Shown here in pieces: positions 6,574-15,115 of a stretch of DNA of 19,334 nucleotides. The notes under the pieces are model-generated. The model did not search any database and was not told the origin of the DNA. It saw only the letters and a list, made by a program, of their open reading frames with translations. Source of the stretch: Actinomycetota bacterium (GTDB taxonomy: Bacteria; Actinomycetota; Acidimicrobiia; Acidimicrobiales; Ilumatobacteraceae); assembly GCA_005788205.1 (NCBI GenBank), contig SXYT01000008.1, positions 1-19,334 of the forward strand, written 5' to 3'. Position 1 is the first letter of the stretch. The number at the start of each line of letters is the position of its first letter. The position numbers and the translations under genes are program-made.

Positions 6574-8931
6574 TCACCCCATTGCGTCGAGTTCTTCCAC
6601 CGTTACTAACACGGCACGGGCCTTCGAGCCCTCACTGGGGCCAACGACGCCCCGCTCCTCGAGTTCGTCCATGAGGCGGCCGGCGCGGGCGAACCCGACC
6701 TTCAGCTTGCGCTGGAGCAACGACGTGCTCCCGAGACCGGAGCGGACCACGATCTCCATGGCCCGGCGCACGAGGTCCTCGTCACCGCCGTCACCGCCGA
6801 AGAGACCCGGCTGGCCGCTGCCACCGGCAGAATCCCCCTCACCCTCGATGCCGCTGACGTAGACCACCTCGGGCGCCTGGCGCCTCCAGTGCGCGACGAC
6901 CTGGCGGACCTCCTCCTCGTCCACCCAGGAGCCCTGGATGCGCTGGGCGATGTTGGTGTTGCCGGGCAGGAGCAACATGTCGCCCTTGCCGATGAGTTTC
7001 TCCGCGCCGGGCTGGTCGAGGATGACGCGGCTGTCGGTGAGCGACGAGACCGCGAAGGCCATGCGCGCGGGGATGTTCGCCTTGATGACACCCGTGATGA
7101 CGTTCACACTGGGGCGCTGGGTGGCCACGATCAGGTGGATGCCGACCGCGCGCGCCTTCTGCGCAATGCGGGTGATGCATTCCTCCACGTCACGTGCCGC
7201 GACCATCATGAGGTCGTTCAGCTCGTCCACCACCACGATGAAAGGCAGGCGCTCGTACGCGGGGAAACCCTCTCGGTCCTGCACCAGTTCGCCCCTGTCG
7301 AATGCCTGGTTGTAGCCGCCGATGTCACGGAAGCCGACCTCCACCAGCAGGTCGTAGCGGCGCTCCATCTCCTTCACGGCCCAGCCGAGGGCGTTCGCCG
7401 CCTTCTTCGGGTTGGTCACGGGAGCAGTGAGAAGGTGCGGAAGGCGCGCGTACTGTCCCATCTCGACCTGCTTCGGGTCGATGAGGATGAGGCGCACCTG
7501 GTCGGGGGTGGACCGCATGAGGAGCGACGTGAGGATCGAGTTGATGCCGCTCGACTTGCCCGCGCCCGTGGCGCCGGCGATCAGCATGTGGGGCGTGCTC
7601 GCCAGGTCCATGAAGACGGCGCGGCCGGCGATGTCCTTGCCGACGGCGACCTCGAGCGGGTGCGAGGCGGCCTTGGCCTCGGGCGACACCATGAGGTCAC
7701 CGAGCGACACCAGCTGGCGTGACTCGTTCGGCACCTCGACACCGATCGCCGACTTGCCGGGGATCGGCGCGAGGATGCGCACGTCGGTGGCGGCCATGGA
7801 GTACGCGATGTCGCGGTTGAGACTGGTCACCTTGGCGACCTTCACGCCGGCACCGAGCTCCAGCTCGAAGCGTGTGACCGTGGGGCCCACGGTCATGCCG
7901 AGCAGTCTGGTCTCGACCCCGTGGGAGGCGAGTGCCTCCTCCAGCAGGCGGCCGCGCTCTGCGACGCGGGCCTTGTTCACCTCATGCACCTCGGTGAGCC
8001 CGAGCAGGTCCGTGCTCGGCAGCACCCACTCACCCGGGGATACCGGGACAGCGGTGTTGATGAGCGGATCGTCACCCCTGTGCTTCATGCCGGGCTTCTG
8101 GTGGAACTCGGGGTCGACAGGAGCCGACGCGGCGGGCTTGCGCAGCTTGCGCTCGGGCTTGGGTGCGGGTTCGTCCTCGGAGTAGTCGAAAATCTCCGGG
8201 GCCTCGCGCCTGCGGCGCGGTGCCGGTGCCTCCAGTTCGTCCTCCAGGTCGTACATGCCGGGCTGGCGCCGGCGTGTCTCGCCCCGCTCCTCGCGCGTGG
8301 CCATTGCCTCCTCTCGCGCCGCGTTCAGGCTGGCCGCGCGCTTGCGGACGACGTCGATCAACTCGGGCAGTGTGGTGTCGGTGATCAGCATCGTGCCGAG
8401 CACGCCGGCGGCGAGCAGCACCACGAGTGCACCCGCCCAGCTGACGGTGGTGCGGAGCGGCTCGCCGATGATGGCCCCGAACCACCCTCCGGCCTGTGAC
8501 ATGGCGTCGACGCTCGCGACGATCTTGTCGGCACCGTTGACGAGATGCAGGAAGCCGAGGATCGCGAGCACATTGATGCCCCACCCCACGGACAGCCTGA
8601 CCCTGTGCTCCACGCTGCGGCGGCGCACCATGGCCACACCGATGGCGATCGAGATGACGGGGAGAGCGAACCGGCCGAGGCCGAACAGCCAGCCGAACGT
8701 CTTGTCGATACCGGTGCCGAGCGGGCCGGCCATGTGGGCGTACATGGACAGGACCAGGAGCAGGCCGAGGCTGACCAGTCCGATGCCCCAGAACTCGACC
8801 TCGCGCCCCTTGGCGACCTGGGCCAGTTGGGACTGGCCGTTGGAGGGTCGGCGGCTTCCGGCGGGAGGGGTCTTCACGCCTGAGCGACCGCGCGATCCGG
8901 GGGACGACGAACGAGAACCCTTGTCAGACAT
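6574..8931 (-). CDS. ftsK: FtsK/SpoIIIE-family DNA translocase
   Basis: This septum-anchored ATPase pumps chromosomal DNA during division and guides dimer resolution. The product is 785 residues from the ATG at 8931 (MSDKGSRSSS); the upstream frame lies in intergenic DNA and is ignored. A basic Ser/Gly/Arg-rich leader at 1-43 precedes about four membrane segments (about 46-68, 82-102, 113-131, 163-184). A charged linker covers about 195-300. The motor domain has Walker A GATGAGKS at 453-460 and Walker B FIVVVDE at 564-570. The gamma winged-helix domain, which reads orienting sequences, is at about 718-778 (STSLLQRKLKVGFARAGRLMD, GPSEGSKAR). The order is rnj, ThDP enzyme, ftsK on one strand; a 67-nt gap precedes it and may hold a promoter. 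Confidence 0.97.
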   Translation of the reverse strand: MSDKGSRSSSPGSRGRSGVKTPPAGSRRPSNGQSQLAQVAKGREVEFWGIGLVSLGLLLVLSMYAHMAGPLGTGIDKTFGWLFGLGRFALPVISIAIGVAMVRRRSVEHRVRLSVGWGINVLAILGFLHLVNGADKIVASVDAMSQAGGWFGAIIGEPLRTTVSWAGALVVLLAAGVLGTMLITDTTLPELIDVVRKRAASLNAAREEAMATREERGETRRRQPGMYDLEDELEAPAPRRRREAPEIFDYSEDEPAPKPERKLRKPAASAPVDPEFHQKPGMKHRGDDPLINTAVPVSPGEWVLPSTDLLGLTEVHEVNKARVAERGRLLEEALASHGVETRLLGMTVGPTVTRFELELGAGVKVAKVTSLNRDIAYSMAATDVRILAPIPGKSAIGVEVPNESRQLVSLGDLMVSPEAKAASHPLEVAVGKDIAGRAVFMDLASTPHMLIAGATGAGKSSGINSILTSLLMRSTPDQVRLILIDPKQVEMGQYARLPHLLTAPVTNPKKAANALGWAVKEMERRYDLLVEVGFRDIGGYNQAFDRGELVQDREGFPAYERLPFIVVVDELNDLMMVAARDVEECITRIAQKARAVGIHLIVATQRPSVNVITGVIKANIPARMAFAVSSLTDSRVILDQPGAEKLIGKGDMLLLPGNTNIAQRIQGSWVDEEEVRQVVAHWRRQAPEVVYVSGIEGEGDSAGGSGQPGLFGGDGGDEDLVRRAMEIVVRSGLGSTSLLQRKLKVGFARAGRLMDELEERGVVGPSEGSKARAVLVTVEELDAMG

Positions 8932-8998
8932 GTGGAAAAAGGTACTAGTGGGGTGTCCACAGGGGACGGATACCCCCGCCGGTGCTGGCGTTGCGGGC

Positions 8999-10546
8999 CT
9001 AGACGTACGCCTCGATGAGGCGGGGACCCCTCTGACCCATGGCGCCCGCAAACGCAGCCTCGAACTCCGCCACGTTCGTCGCCCGTGTGGCCTCCACACC
9101 CATGCCACGCGCGAGATCCACCCAGTTCAGTTCGGGGTTCCCGAGGTCGAGCATCGACTGCGCCTTCTCCCCTCCGCTGCCGGCACCGGTGCGCATGAGC
9201 TCAATCTGGAGGATCCCGTACGACCTGTTGGCGAAGATCACTGTCGTCACGTCGAGGCGTTCGCGTGCCTGGGTCCACAGGCTCTGCAACGTGTACATGC
9301 CGCCGCCGTCACCCTGGAGGCACAGCACCTTTTGCCCGCCCGCAGCGGCGACACCCGCACCCGTCGCGACGGGCAGGCCCATCCCGATGGAACCGCCGGT
9401 GAGCGAGAGCACGTCGTGGGGCACACCTGTCGCGAGCGCGGCGGAGGTGCCCCCACCTTGCGTTCCGCCCTCGCTCACCACGATCGAGTTCTCGGGCAGG
9501 TGCCGTGCGACCGCGCGACCGATCGCGAACTGGTCCCACTTGTCGCCGACGGTGTCGTCAACGCGGAACGGTGCGGTCACGGGATCGGCACCTGCGACAC
9601 CGAGAGCATCCGCGAGGGCCTCGAGCGCGGCGGCACCGTCCTCGTGCGGGTGGGACAGATGCAGGAGTTCCGTGTGATCGGCCTTGCCGACGCTCGGCCG
9701 CCCCGGGTAAGCGAAGAACGTGACGGGTGGCTTGGTGTTCACCAGCACCAGCACGTCGAGCGGGGCGAGGAACTCGACAAGTTGCTCGGCGAAGTACGGC
9801 AGGCGCGTCACGGGCACGCGTCCTGCGCCGGTCTGCACCGCCGGTGCGAACGTGTCGGCCATCAGTGTGACGTTCCCCGCGGTCGCGACCCTGCCGGCAG
9901 CAAGGAGACCGCGTTCCTTGAGGGCGCCGCCGCGCATGAGGACCCCGACCTTGCGGCCGGATCTCACGGCATCCGCGACTCGGGCGACCGCGGCGTCTGC
10001 GGCCTGTGCGGGTCCGCTGACCGGCACGGCGGGGGCGGGGATGCCTCCTTCGTTCCACGCGACGTCAGCAGGAAGGATCAGCGTGGCGACCTGGCCGGGT
10101 GCCTGCATCGAGGCATGGACCGCGCGCGCCGCATCCGCACCGACGGACTCAGGGCTCGTCGCAGTGTGCACCCAGGCGGACACCGGGCGGGCGAAACCGA
10201 CGATGTCGGACGCGAGCGGCGCGTCGTGCTGCAGGTGGTAGGTGGCATGGTCCCCGACGATGTTCACCACCGGTGTCTGGGCGCGCCTCGCGTTGTGCAG
10301 GTTGGCCAGGCCGTTCGCGAGCCCGGGCCCGAGGTGCAGGAGCGTCGCGGCCGGCTTGCCGGCGACGCGTGCGTACCCGTCCGCCATGCCGGTGACGACG
10401 CCCTCGAACAGGCCGAGGACAGGCCGCATGCCGGGGACGGTGTCAATGGCGGTGACGAGGTGCATCTCGGACGTGCCCGGGTTTGCGAAGCACACCTCCA
10501 CCCCGGAGTCAACGAGAGTCTTGATGAGTGCCTGTGCCCCGTACAT
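8999..10546 (-). CDS. Thiamine-diphosphate-dependent enzyme of the acetolactate synthase/benzoylformate decarboxylase type
   Basis: Members cleave or join 2-oxo acids using thiamine diphosphate. The 515-residue product has the three-domain order of the family. The N-terminal pyrimidine-binding domain carries the catalytic glutamate E48 in GLFEGVVTGMADGYAR. A central domain follows. The C-terminal pyrophosphate-binding domain has the metal motif GDGGG at 412-416 and N440 in FANRSYGIL. It is shorter than biosynthetic acetolactate synthases (about 560-600), and no ilvN regulatory subunit gene is nearby. The NPGTSEMH and LHLGPGLANGLANLHNARRA stretches match a subgroup often annotated simply as acetolactate synthase large subunit. 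The actual reaction (decarboxylase, carboligase or oxalyl-CoA-like) is unknown. The start is supported by AAGGTGA 4 nt before the ATG. It lies 48 nt after rnj. Confidence 0.88.
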   Translation of the reverse strand: MYGAQALIKTLVDSGVEVCFANPGTSEMHLVTAIDTVPGMRPVLGLFEGVVTGMADGYARVAGKPAATLLHLGPGLANGLANLHNARRAQTPVVNIVGDHATYHLQHDAPLASDIVGFARPVSAWVHTATSPESVGADAARAVHASMQAPGQVATLILPADVAWNEGGIPAPAVPVSGPAQAADAAVARVADAVRSGRKVGVLMRGGALKERGLLAAGRVATAGNVTLMADTFAPAVQTGAGRVPVTRLPYFAEQLVEFLAPLDVLVLVNTKPPVTFFAYPGRPSVGKADHTELLHLSHPHEDGAAALEALADALGVAGADPVTAPFRVDDTVGDKWDQFAIGRAVARHLPENSIVVSEGGTQGGGTSAALATGVPHDVLSLTGGSIGMGLPVATGAGVAAAGGQKVLCLQGDGGGMYTLQSLWTQARERLDVTTVIFANRSYGILQIELMRTGAGSGGEKAQSMLDLGNPELNWVDLARGMGVEATRATNVAEFEAAFAGAMGQRGPRLIEAYV

Positions 10547-10594
10547 GGGCTCACCTTACGCCCGCGGCACCGTCCACCCGGAAGGCCGGCCGGG

Positions 10595-12256
10595 TCAGGT
10601 GGTCATCACGACGGGGACGATCATCGGCCGCCGCTTGGTGCGGTCGCTGACGAACTTGCCCGTGGCCCGGCGCACCTCGCGCTCGAGGTTGTCGATTTCG
10701 GTCACGCCGTCGCGCAGTGCGCGCTCCAGTGCGGCGCGGACGGCGTCCTCCGCCTCGTCGAGGAGGTCGTCGGCCTCGGGCGCGTACACCCAGCCCCTGG
10801 TGATGATCTCGGGGCCGGTGATGACCTCGTTCGTCTCGCTGTCGACCGTGGCGATGACGACAACCACGCCCTCCTCGGCGAGCACCCGCCTGTCGCGCAG
10901 CACGCCCTGGCCGACATCGCCCACGATGCCGTCCACGAACAGGTAGTGCGCGGGGATCTTGCCCACGAATGACATCCCCTTGTCGTCGAGCTCGAGCACG
11001 TCGCCGTCCGTGGCCTGCAGGACGGTGGAAGGCTCGGACCCCATCAGCACCGCGATCTCAGCATGGGCGCGCAGGTGGCGGTACTCACCGTGCACGGGCA
11101 CGAACCATTCCGGCCGCACGATCGAGTGGTACGTCTTCAGTTCGTCTGCCTGGGCATGGCCGGTCGCGTGCACGTCGGCGATGCCGCTGTGCACGACCTT
11201 GGCCCCGGCGCGCATCAGGCCGTCGATCACGCGGTTCACGTTGCCCTCGTTGCCGGGGATCGCGTGGCTGGACAGGATGATCGTGTCGTCGTTGCCGACC
11301 TTCAGCCACTTGCTCTCGCCCCGTGACAACAAGGACAGTGCGGACATCGGCTCGCCCTGGGAGCCGGTGGAGATGACGCACACGCGCTCCGGCGGGAACT
11401 TCTGGATCTCCTCGACATCGATGAACACGGAAGCAGGCACGCTGAGGAGCTTCAGGTCCATCGCGAGACGAACGTTCTTCTGCATGCTGCGGCCCATCAG
11501 TGCGACCTTGCGGTCGTGCTCCTGGGCGGCCTCGATGATCTGCTGCACGCGGTGGATGTGGCTGGCGAAGCTGGCGGTGATGATGCGGCGGTCGCGGTGC
11601 TCGTGGAAGAGGTTGCGCAGCACGCCCCCGATGCTCCGCTCGCTCGGCGCGTGGCCGGCCTCCTCCGCGTTCGTGGAGTCGCACATGAGCAGGCGGATGC
11701 CGACGGTGCTCGAGAGCTCGCCGAGACGGGCCAGGTCCGTGCGCCGGTTGTCGACGGGCGTGAGATCCAGCTTGAAGTCGCCCGAGTGCACCACCACTCC
11801 CTGGTCGGTGTGGACGATGATCGCGTGGGCGTGCGGGACCGAATGCGTGACGGGCAGGAACTCCACGTCGAACCCGCCGATGTCGATCCGCTGGCCGTCG
11901 CGCACCTCGACCAGCCGGGTGCGCTTCAGCAGGCCGGCCTCCTCGATGCGGTTGCGGGCGAGCCCGAGGGTGACCGCGGAGCCGTACACGGGGAACTCGA
12001 TGTCGCGCAGCAGGAACTGCAGTCCGCCCACGTGGTCCTCGTGGCCGTGCGTGGCCACGCAACCGACGATCCTCTCCGCGTTCTCGCGCAGGAAGGTGAA
12101 GTCGGGCAGGACGAGATCGATCCCGTGCATGTCGGCGTCGGGGAACATGAGCCCGCAGTCGATCATCAGCAGGCGGTCGTTCTGCTCGAGGACCATGCAG
12201 TTGCGGCCGATCTCGCCGAGACCGCCGAGGAAGTAGATGCGTACGGGGGATGCCAT
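10595..12256 (-). CDS. rnj: Ribonuclease J
   Basis: RNase J is a metallo-beta-lactamase/beta-CASP nuclease with 5'-3' exonuclease and endonuclease activity in mRNA decay and rRNA maturation. The 553-residue product shows FLGGLGEIGRN at the N-terminus. Zinc ligands are in the HxHxDH motif (H70, H72, D74, H75), with further ligands H138 in VTHSVPHA and D160 in SGDFKLD. The beta-CASP part contains STGSQGEPMSALS, and VPVHGEYRHL lies in the returning lactamase fold. A C-terminal domain follows from about 460. The ATG at 12256 is used because the upstream frame overlaps dapA. It lies 8 nt after dapA, the pairing also found in mycobacteria, so the two are surely co-transcribed. Confidence 0.97.
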   Translation of the reverse strand: MASPVRIYFLGGLGEIGRNCMVLEQNDRLLMIDCGLMFPDADMHGIDLVLPDFTFLRENAERIVGCVATHGHEDHVGGLQFLLRDIEFPVYGSAVTLGLARNRIEEAGLLKRTRLVEVRDGQRIDIGGFDVEFLPVTHSVPHAHAIIVHTDQGVVVHSGDFKLDLTPVDNRRTDLARLGELSSTVGIRLLMCDSTNAEEAGHAPSERSIGGVLRNLFHEHRDRRIITASFASHIHRVQQIIEAAQEHDRKVALMGRSMQKNVRLAMDLKLLSVPASVFIDVEEIQKFPPERVCVISTGSQGEPMSALSLLSRGESKWLKVGNDDTIILSSHAIPGNEGNVNRVIDGLMRAGAKVVHSGIADVHATGHAQADELKTYHSIVRPEWFVPVHGEYRHLRAHAEIAVLMGSEPSTVLQATDGDVLELDDKGMSFVGKIPAHYLFVDGIVGDVGQGVLRDRRVLAEEGVVVVIATVDSETNEVITGPEIITRGWVYAPEADDLLDEAEDAVRAALERALRDGVTEIDNLEREVRRATGKFVSDRTKRRPMIVPVVMTT

Positions 12257-12264
12257 GCGGGTGC

Positions 12265-13164
12265 TCAGCGGAGGGCTGCGCGCGCCTTCTCGAGGTTCGC
12301 GTGCACCTGCGCGGCCCGCTCGGCGAGCCCTGCGGGCGGCGGGCCCATGGGCAGGCGGCACTCGCCCACGTCGAATCCGAGGTGGTTCATCATCACCTTG
12401 CTCGGGATCGGGTTGGGGTTGTCGTCCCCCGTCTCGAAGGCGTAGCTCTCGAGGAGAATGTCGTTCATCCGCCGCGCCTCCGCGACGTCACCCTTCTTGA
12501 ACGACGTGATCATGCGCTGGTGCTCGGGCGCGCTCCAGTGCGTGGCGACACCGATGACGCCGGCGCCGCCGTACGCGAGGAACGCGAGCGTGAGGCCGTC
12601 GTCACCGCTGTAGAGCTCGAAACCTGCGGGGACCATCGACATCAGATTCGCGGTCTCGGCAGGGGCACCGGCGGCGTCCTTCAGGGCCCGCACGTTCTTG
12701 ACCTCGTTCGCCAGTTTCGCGAGCGATGCGGTCGAGATCTTGCGGCCCGTCCGCACGGGGATGTCGTAGACCACGACCGGCAAGTGCGTTGCTCCTGCCA
12801 TGGCGGTGATGTGGGCGACCAGGCCGGCCTGCGACGGACGGTTGTAGTACGGGCCGACCGCGAGGATCCCGGCGGCACCGAGCGCGGTCACTTCCTTGGT
12901 CAGATGGACCGAGTGGGCGGTGTCGTTCGAGCCGCTTCCGGCGATCACGGGGATTGAGACCGCCTTGATGACGGCATCCCACAGCTCGAGTTTCTCGGCA
13001 TCCGTCAGGGTGGAGGACTCACCGGTGGTCCCGGACACGACGAGCCCGTCGTTGCCGTTGTTCTCCAGCCACTTCGCCAGCCGGACTGCCTCGTCGATGT
13101 TGAGCGCGCCGTCCGTTGTGAACGGCGTGATCATCGCGGTGAGGACCTGCCCGAAAAGTGCCAT
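12265..13164 (-). CDS. dapA: 4-hydroxy-tetrahydrodipicolinate synthase
   Basis: DapA condenses pyruvate with aspartate semialdehyde, the first committed step of the diaminopimelate/lysine pathway. The 299-residue TIM-barrel product has the Schiff-base lysine K162 (RALKDAAG), Y133 in VYDIPVRTGR, the GTTGES loop at 45-50 and R138. All active-site residues known from E. coli DapA are present. Two starts are possible: the ATG at 13164 (MALFGQVLTAMITPF) fits the usual family N-terminus, while one at 13182 would add six residues. Neither has a well-spaced ribosome binding site. The preceding hairpin at 13193-13222 suggests transcription may begin just upstream. The dapB partner lies about 5 kb away, on the same strand. 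Confidence 0.96.
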   Translation of the reverse strand: MALFGQVLTAMITPFTTDGALNIDEAVRLAKWLENNGNDGLVVSGTTGESSTLTDAEKLELWDAVIKAVSIPVIAGSGSNDTAHSVHLTKEVTALGAAGILAVGPYYNRPSQAGLVAHITAMAGATHLPVVVYDIPVRTGRKISTASLAKLANEVKNVRALKDAAGAPAETANLMSMVPAGFELYSGDDGLTLAFLAYGGAGVIGVATHWSAPEHQRMITSFKKGDVAEARRMNDILLESYAFETGDDNPNPIPSKVMMNHLGFDVGECRLPMGPPPAGLAERAAQVHANLEKARAALR

Positions 13165-13192
13165 TCCCCAAGTATTGCCCATGAGGGGGGTT

Positions 13193-13222
13193 GCGCCCCT
13201 CCCGTATCAACGGGAAGGGCGC
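13193..13222 (-). terminator. 13-bp hairpin after the di-iron gene, likely U-less terminator
   Basis: The two arms 13193-13205 and 13210-13222 pair over 13 positions with a single G-U wobble and a 4-nt loop. It starts 7 nt after the stop codon of the di-iron protein gene and lies before dapA. No T-run follows on the minus strand, so it would be of the U-less type discussed for high-GC actinobacteria. It could instead lie in the dapA leader. Confidence 0.6.
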
Positions 13223-13229
13223 CGACCTG

Positions 13230-14366
13230 TCAGGCCTGCTCGCCGATGGCGGGCATGTCCTTGCCGATCTCGAAGGCCAGGAACTCCTCGCCGGTGTCCT
13301 GCCAGTCCTCGAACTGGATGACCCCGAGCTCCTCGAACCTGCGGCGCAGCCACATGTCGTTGCGGTCGAGCAGACCGAGTTTCTTGCAGTTCGGGACGAT
13401 CTTGGAGAACAGCATCTGCTGGAACATGACCCTGGTCGGGTCTGCCAGCGTGAGAGGGGCGATCTCCTTGGTGTTCACTCCGAGGCGGTCCCAGACCTCC
13501 TGCTGGAGGAACCGGTCGCGCATGCGCACACTGGCCTCGAACGCGAACTCCTGGCGCTCCTTGATCTCGGCGTCCGACATCCCGTCGTAGACCTCCTTCA
13601 GGCTGAGCACCCCGAACGCCACGTGGCGCGCCTCGTCGCTCATGACGTAGCGGAGCAGCTTCTTCAGCAGCGGCTCGTTCGTGAGCTGGTGGAGGAAGCC
13701 GAACGCGGCGAGGGCGAGCCCCTCGACCATGATCTGCATTCCGAGGTAGGTGAAGTCCCAGCGGCTGTCGTTGACGATGTCGTCGAGGAGCATCCGCAGG
13801 TGGGCATTGATCTGGTACTCGCCCCCGAGCTTCTCGTGCAGATAGCGACCGAAGACCTCCACGTGGCGCGCCTCGTCCACGACCTGGGTGCTCGCGTAGA
13901 GCTTGGCGTCGTACCACGGCACGGTCTCGGTGATCTTCGCGGTGCAGATGAGGGCCCCCTGCTCGCCGTGGAGGAACTGGCTGAGCTGCCAGCGGCGGCT
14001 CTCGATGCCGAAGTCGAGCCACTCCTTGTCGCCCCAGTGCCTGATCGAGGTGTCCGCATAGAGCGCGGGGTCCATGCCGGGTCCGAGCAACGCCTGGTCC
14101 TCGAACATGACCTTCTCCATGTCGACGTCGGTGTCCCACTCGAGGTCGGTGGTGCCGTTCCACTGACCGGTCTTTGCCTTCTCGTAGAGCTTGCGCAGGT
14201 TCGGGCGCGCGAGCGAGTAGTCCCAGGTGAAGACCGAGTCGGCGTTGTTCTTGACGACGTGCTCGACCGCATCCACGTCATGGTTCGTGACCGCGAGGAT
14301 CGCCTCGATGTCGTTCAGCTCGTCACGACCGATCATTTCCTGGTTGGACTTCTCTGAGATGCTCAC
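13230..14366 (-). CDS. Ferritin-fold di-iron carboxylate protein, probable oxygenase/oxidase
   Basis: The 378-residue product has a textbook di-iron four-helix-bundle pattern. Glutamate E135 is followed exactly 30 residues later by ExxH (E165, H168 in DEARHVEVF). E215 is again followed 30 residues later by ExxH (E245, H248 in DEARHVAFG). This twin arrangement is that of ribonucleotide reductase R2-like proteins, R2-like ligand-binding oxidases, arylamine oxygenases and acyl-ACP desaturases. The whole protein is longer than R2lox (about 300). I cannot assign it to one of these groups. No membrane segment or signal peptide is seen. The start is a GTG with GAGAG 4 nt upstream. It lies 34 nt downstream of the tetR stop, and a ligase gene precedes that, which suggests a lipid or aromatic acyl substrate. 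That link is inference. Confidence 0.85.
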   Translation of the reverse strand: MSISEKSNQEMIGRDELNDIEAILAVTNHDVDAVEHVVKNNADSVFTWDYSLARPNLRKLYEKAKTGQWNGTTDLEWDTDVDMEKVMFEDQALLGPGMDPALYADTSIRHWGDKEWLDFGIESRRWQLSQFLHGEQGALICTAKITETVPWYDAKLYASTQVVDEARHVEVFGRYLHEKLGGEYQINAHLRMLLDDIVNDSRWDFTYLGMQIMVEGLALAAFGFLHQLTNEPLLKKLLRYVMSDEARHVAFGVLSLKEVYDGMSDAEIKERQEFAFEASVRMRDRFLQQEVWDRLGVNTKEIAPLTLADPTRVMFQQMLFSKIVPNCKKLGLLDRNDMWLRRRFEELGVIQFEDWQDTGEEFLAFEIGKDMPAIGEQA

Positions 14367-14400
14367 TGTGCTCTCGCTTTCTGTGGTGCTGTCGGGATGG

Positions 14401-15030
14401 TCAGGCCGGTTGGCCCGCCGTGCGGAACGCGGGCAGGAGGAAGGTCTGCACGAGACGTGCGACGCTTGCCCTGTCCGTCAGGTCGAAGATCTGTGATGGC
14501 GACAGGTAGTGCGAGATGGTGAGCCGCACCACGACGTCAATGATCTCTGCCGCCTCGGATGCGGGGATGAACCTGTCGGTGAAGGGCGTGATGAACCCGG
14601 TGGCCACGCTGATGATGCGGTCAAGACCGTCGAGCGTGAGGTCCCCGAGGGCGACACCGGGCTGGGTGGCGAGCAATGCGGCCAGTTCGGTGTCCTCGCG
14701 CAGCGCGCAGGAAGCCGCAACGATGACCCGCACGAGGAAGTCCTCCAGCGAGTCGGCCCCCTCCAGCCCGGCCCGGATGTCCGCGAAGAATTCCTCGATG
14801 GAGTCGCGGCGGACCGCATCGAAGAGGACGTCGCGCCCACCCGGGAAGACGCGGTAGAGCGTGGCGCGAGAGATCCCGGCCGACGTGCAGACGTCGTCCA
14901 TGGTGACCTTGTCCCGTCCGATGGTGTGGAGACAGCCGCGGGCGGCGCGGATGACCGCCTGTTTGGCCTCGTGCGAGGGCACCTCGGTCGAGTCGCCAGC
15001 AGCATCGGAGATGACTGGCACCAACAACAT
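14401..15030 (-). CDS. TetR-family transcriptional regulator
   Basis: The 209-residue product has an N-terminal helix-turn-helix at about 42-66 (VTMDDVCTSAGISRATLYRVFPGG), matching the TetR DNA-binding signature. A helical, less conserved ligand-binding domain follows to the C-terminus. The ATG at 15030 is used; a TTG at 15066 in the same frame would add 12 residues but has no support. An inverted repeat at 15033-15059 lies directly before the start and could be its own operator. The gene sits between the acyl-CoA ligase and the di-iron protein, on the same strand, so it probably controls one or both. The ligand is unknown; an acyl-CoA or fatty acid would fit the context. Confidence 0.9.
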   Translation of the reverse strand: MLLVPVISDAAGDSTEVPSHEAKQAVIRAARGCLHTIGRDKVTMDDVCTSAGISRATLYRVFPGGRDVLFDAVRRDSIEEFFADIRAGLEGADSLEDFLVRVIVAASCALREDTELAALLATQPGVALGDLTLDGLDRIISVATGFITPFTDRFIPASEAAEIIDVVVRLTISHYLSPSQIFDLTDRASVARLVQTFLLPAFRTAGQPA

Positions 15031-15032
15031 GG

Positions 15033-15059
15033 TGAGACAATACGGTCGTCCGCGTCTCA
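15033..15059. promoter_or_regulatory. Inverted repeat upstream of tetR, candidate operator
   Basis: TGAGAC at 15033-15038 and GTCTCA at 15054-15059 form perfect 6-bp arms around a 15-bp spacer. The repeat sits 2 nt before the tetR ATG, in the 85-nt gap after the acyl-CoA ligase. The location fits autoregulation, but the arms are short and could be chance. Confidence 0.35.
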
Positions 15060-15115
15060 AAGTCAACTAAGGCGATCAACTCCGGCCGCTGCAGAGGTCC
15101 CGGGCCCCTCCGGGC

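Noticed and set aside
10560..10594. GC-rich CCGG palindromes between the ThDP enzyme and rnj as a terminator
   Set aside because: The stem is only about 5 bp, no T-run follows, and such palindromes are expected at this GC content.
8255..10972. A 905-codon plus-strand open frame
   Set aside because: It runs antisense across the ftsK 5' part, the ThDP enzyme and the rnj 3' end, all of which have clear family motifs. Its sequence is Arg/Ala/His-rich, as expected from reading high-GC genes backwards.
13191..14357. A 388-codon plus-strand open frame opposite the di-iron gene
   Set aside because: Leu/Val/Glu-rich mirror of the di-iron gene, with no motif or ribosome binding site support.
15031..15066. 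TTG start at 15066 for the TetR gene
   Set aside because: It would add 12 residues with no homology signal and would place the inverted repeat inside the gene; the ATG at 15030 is simpler.
15085..15115. Short CCCGG/CCGGG hairpin after the acyl-CoA ligase
   Set aside because: Five base pairs without a T-run are too weak to call a terminator.
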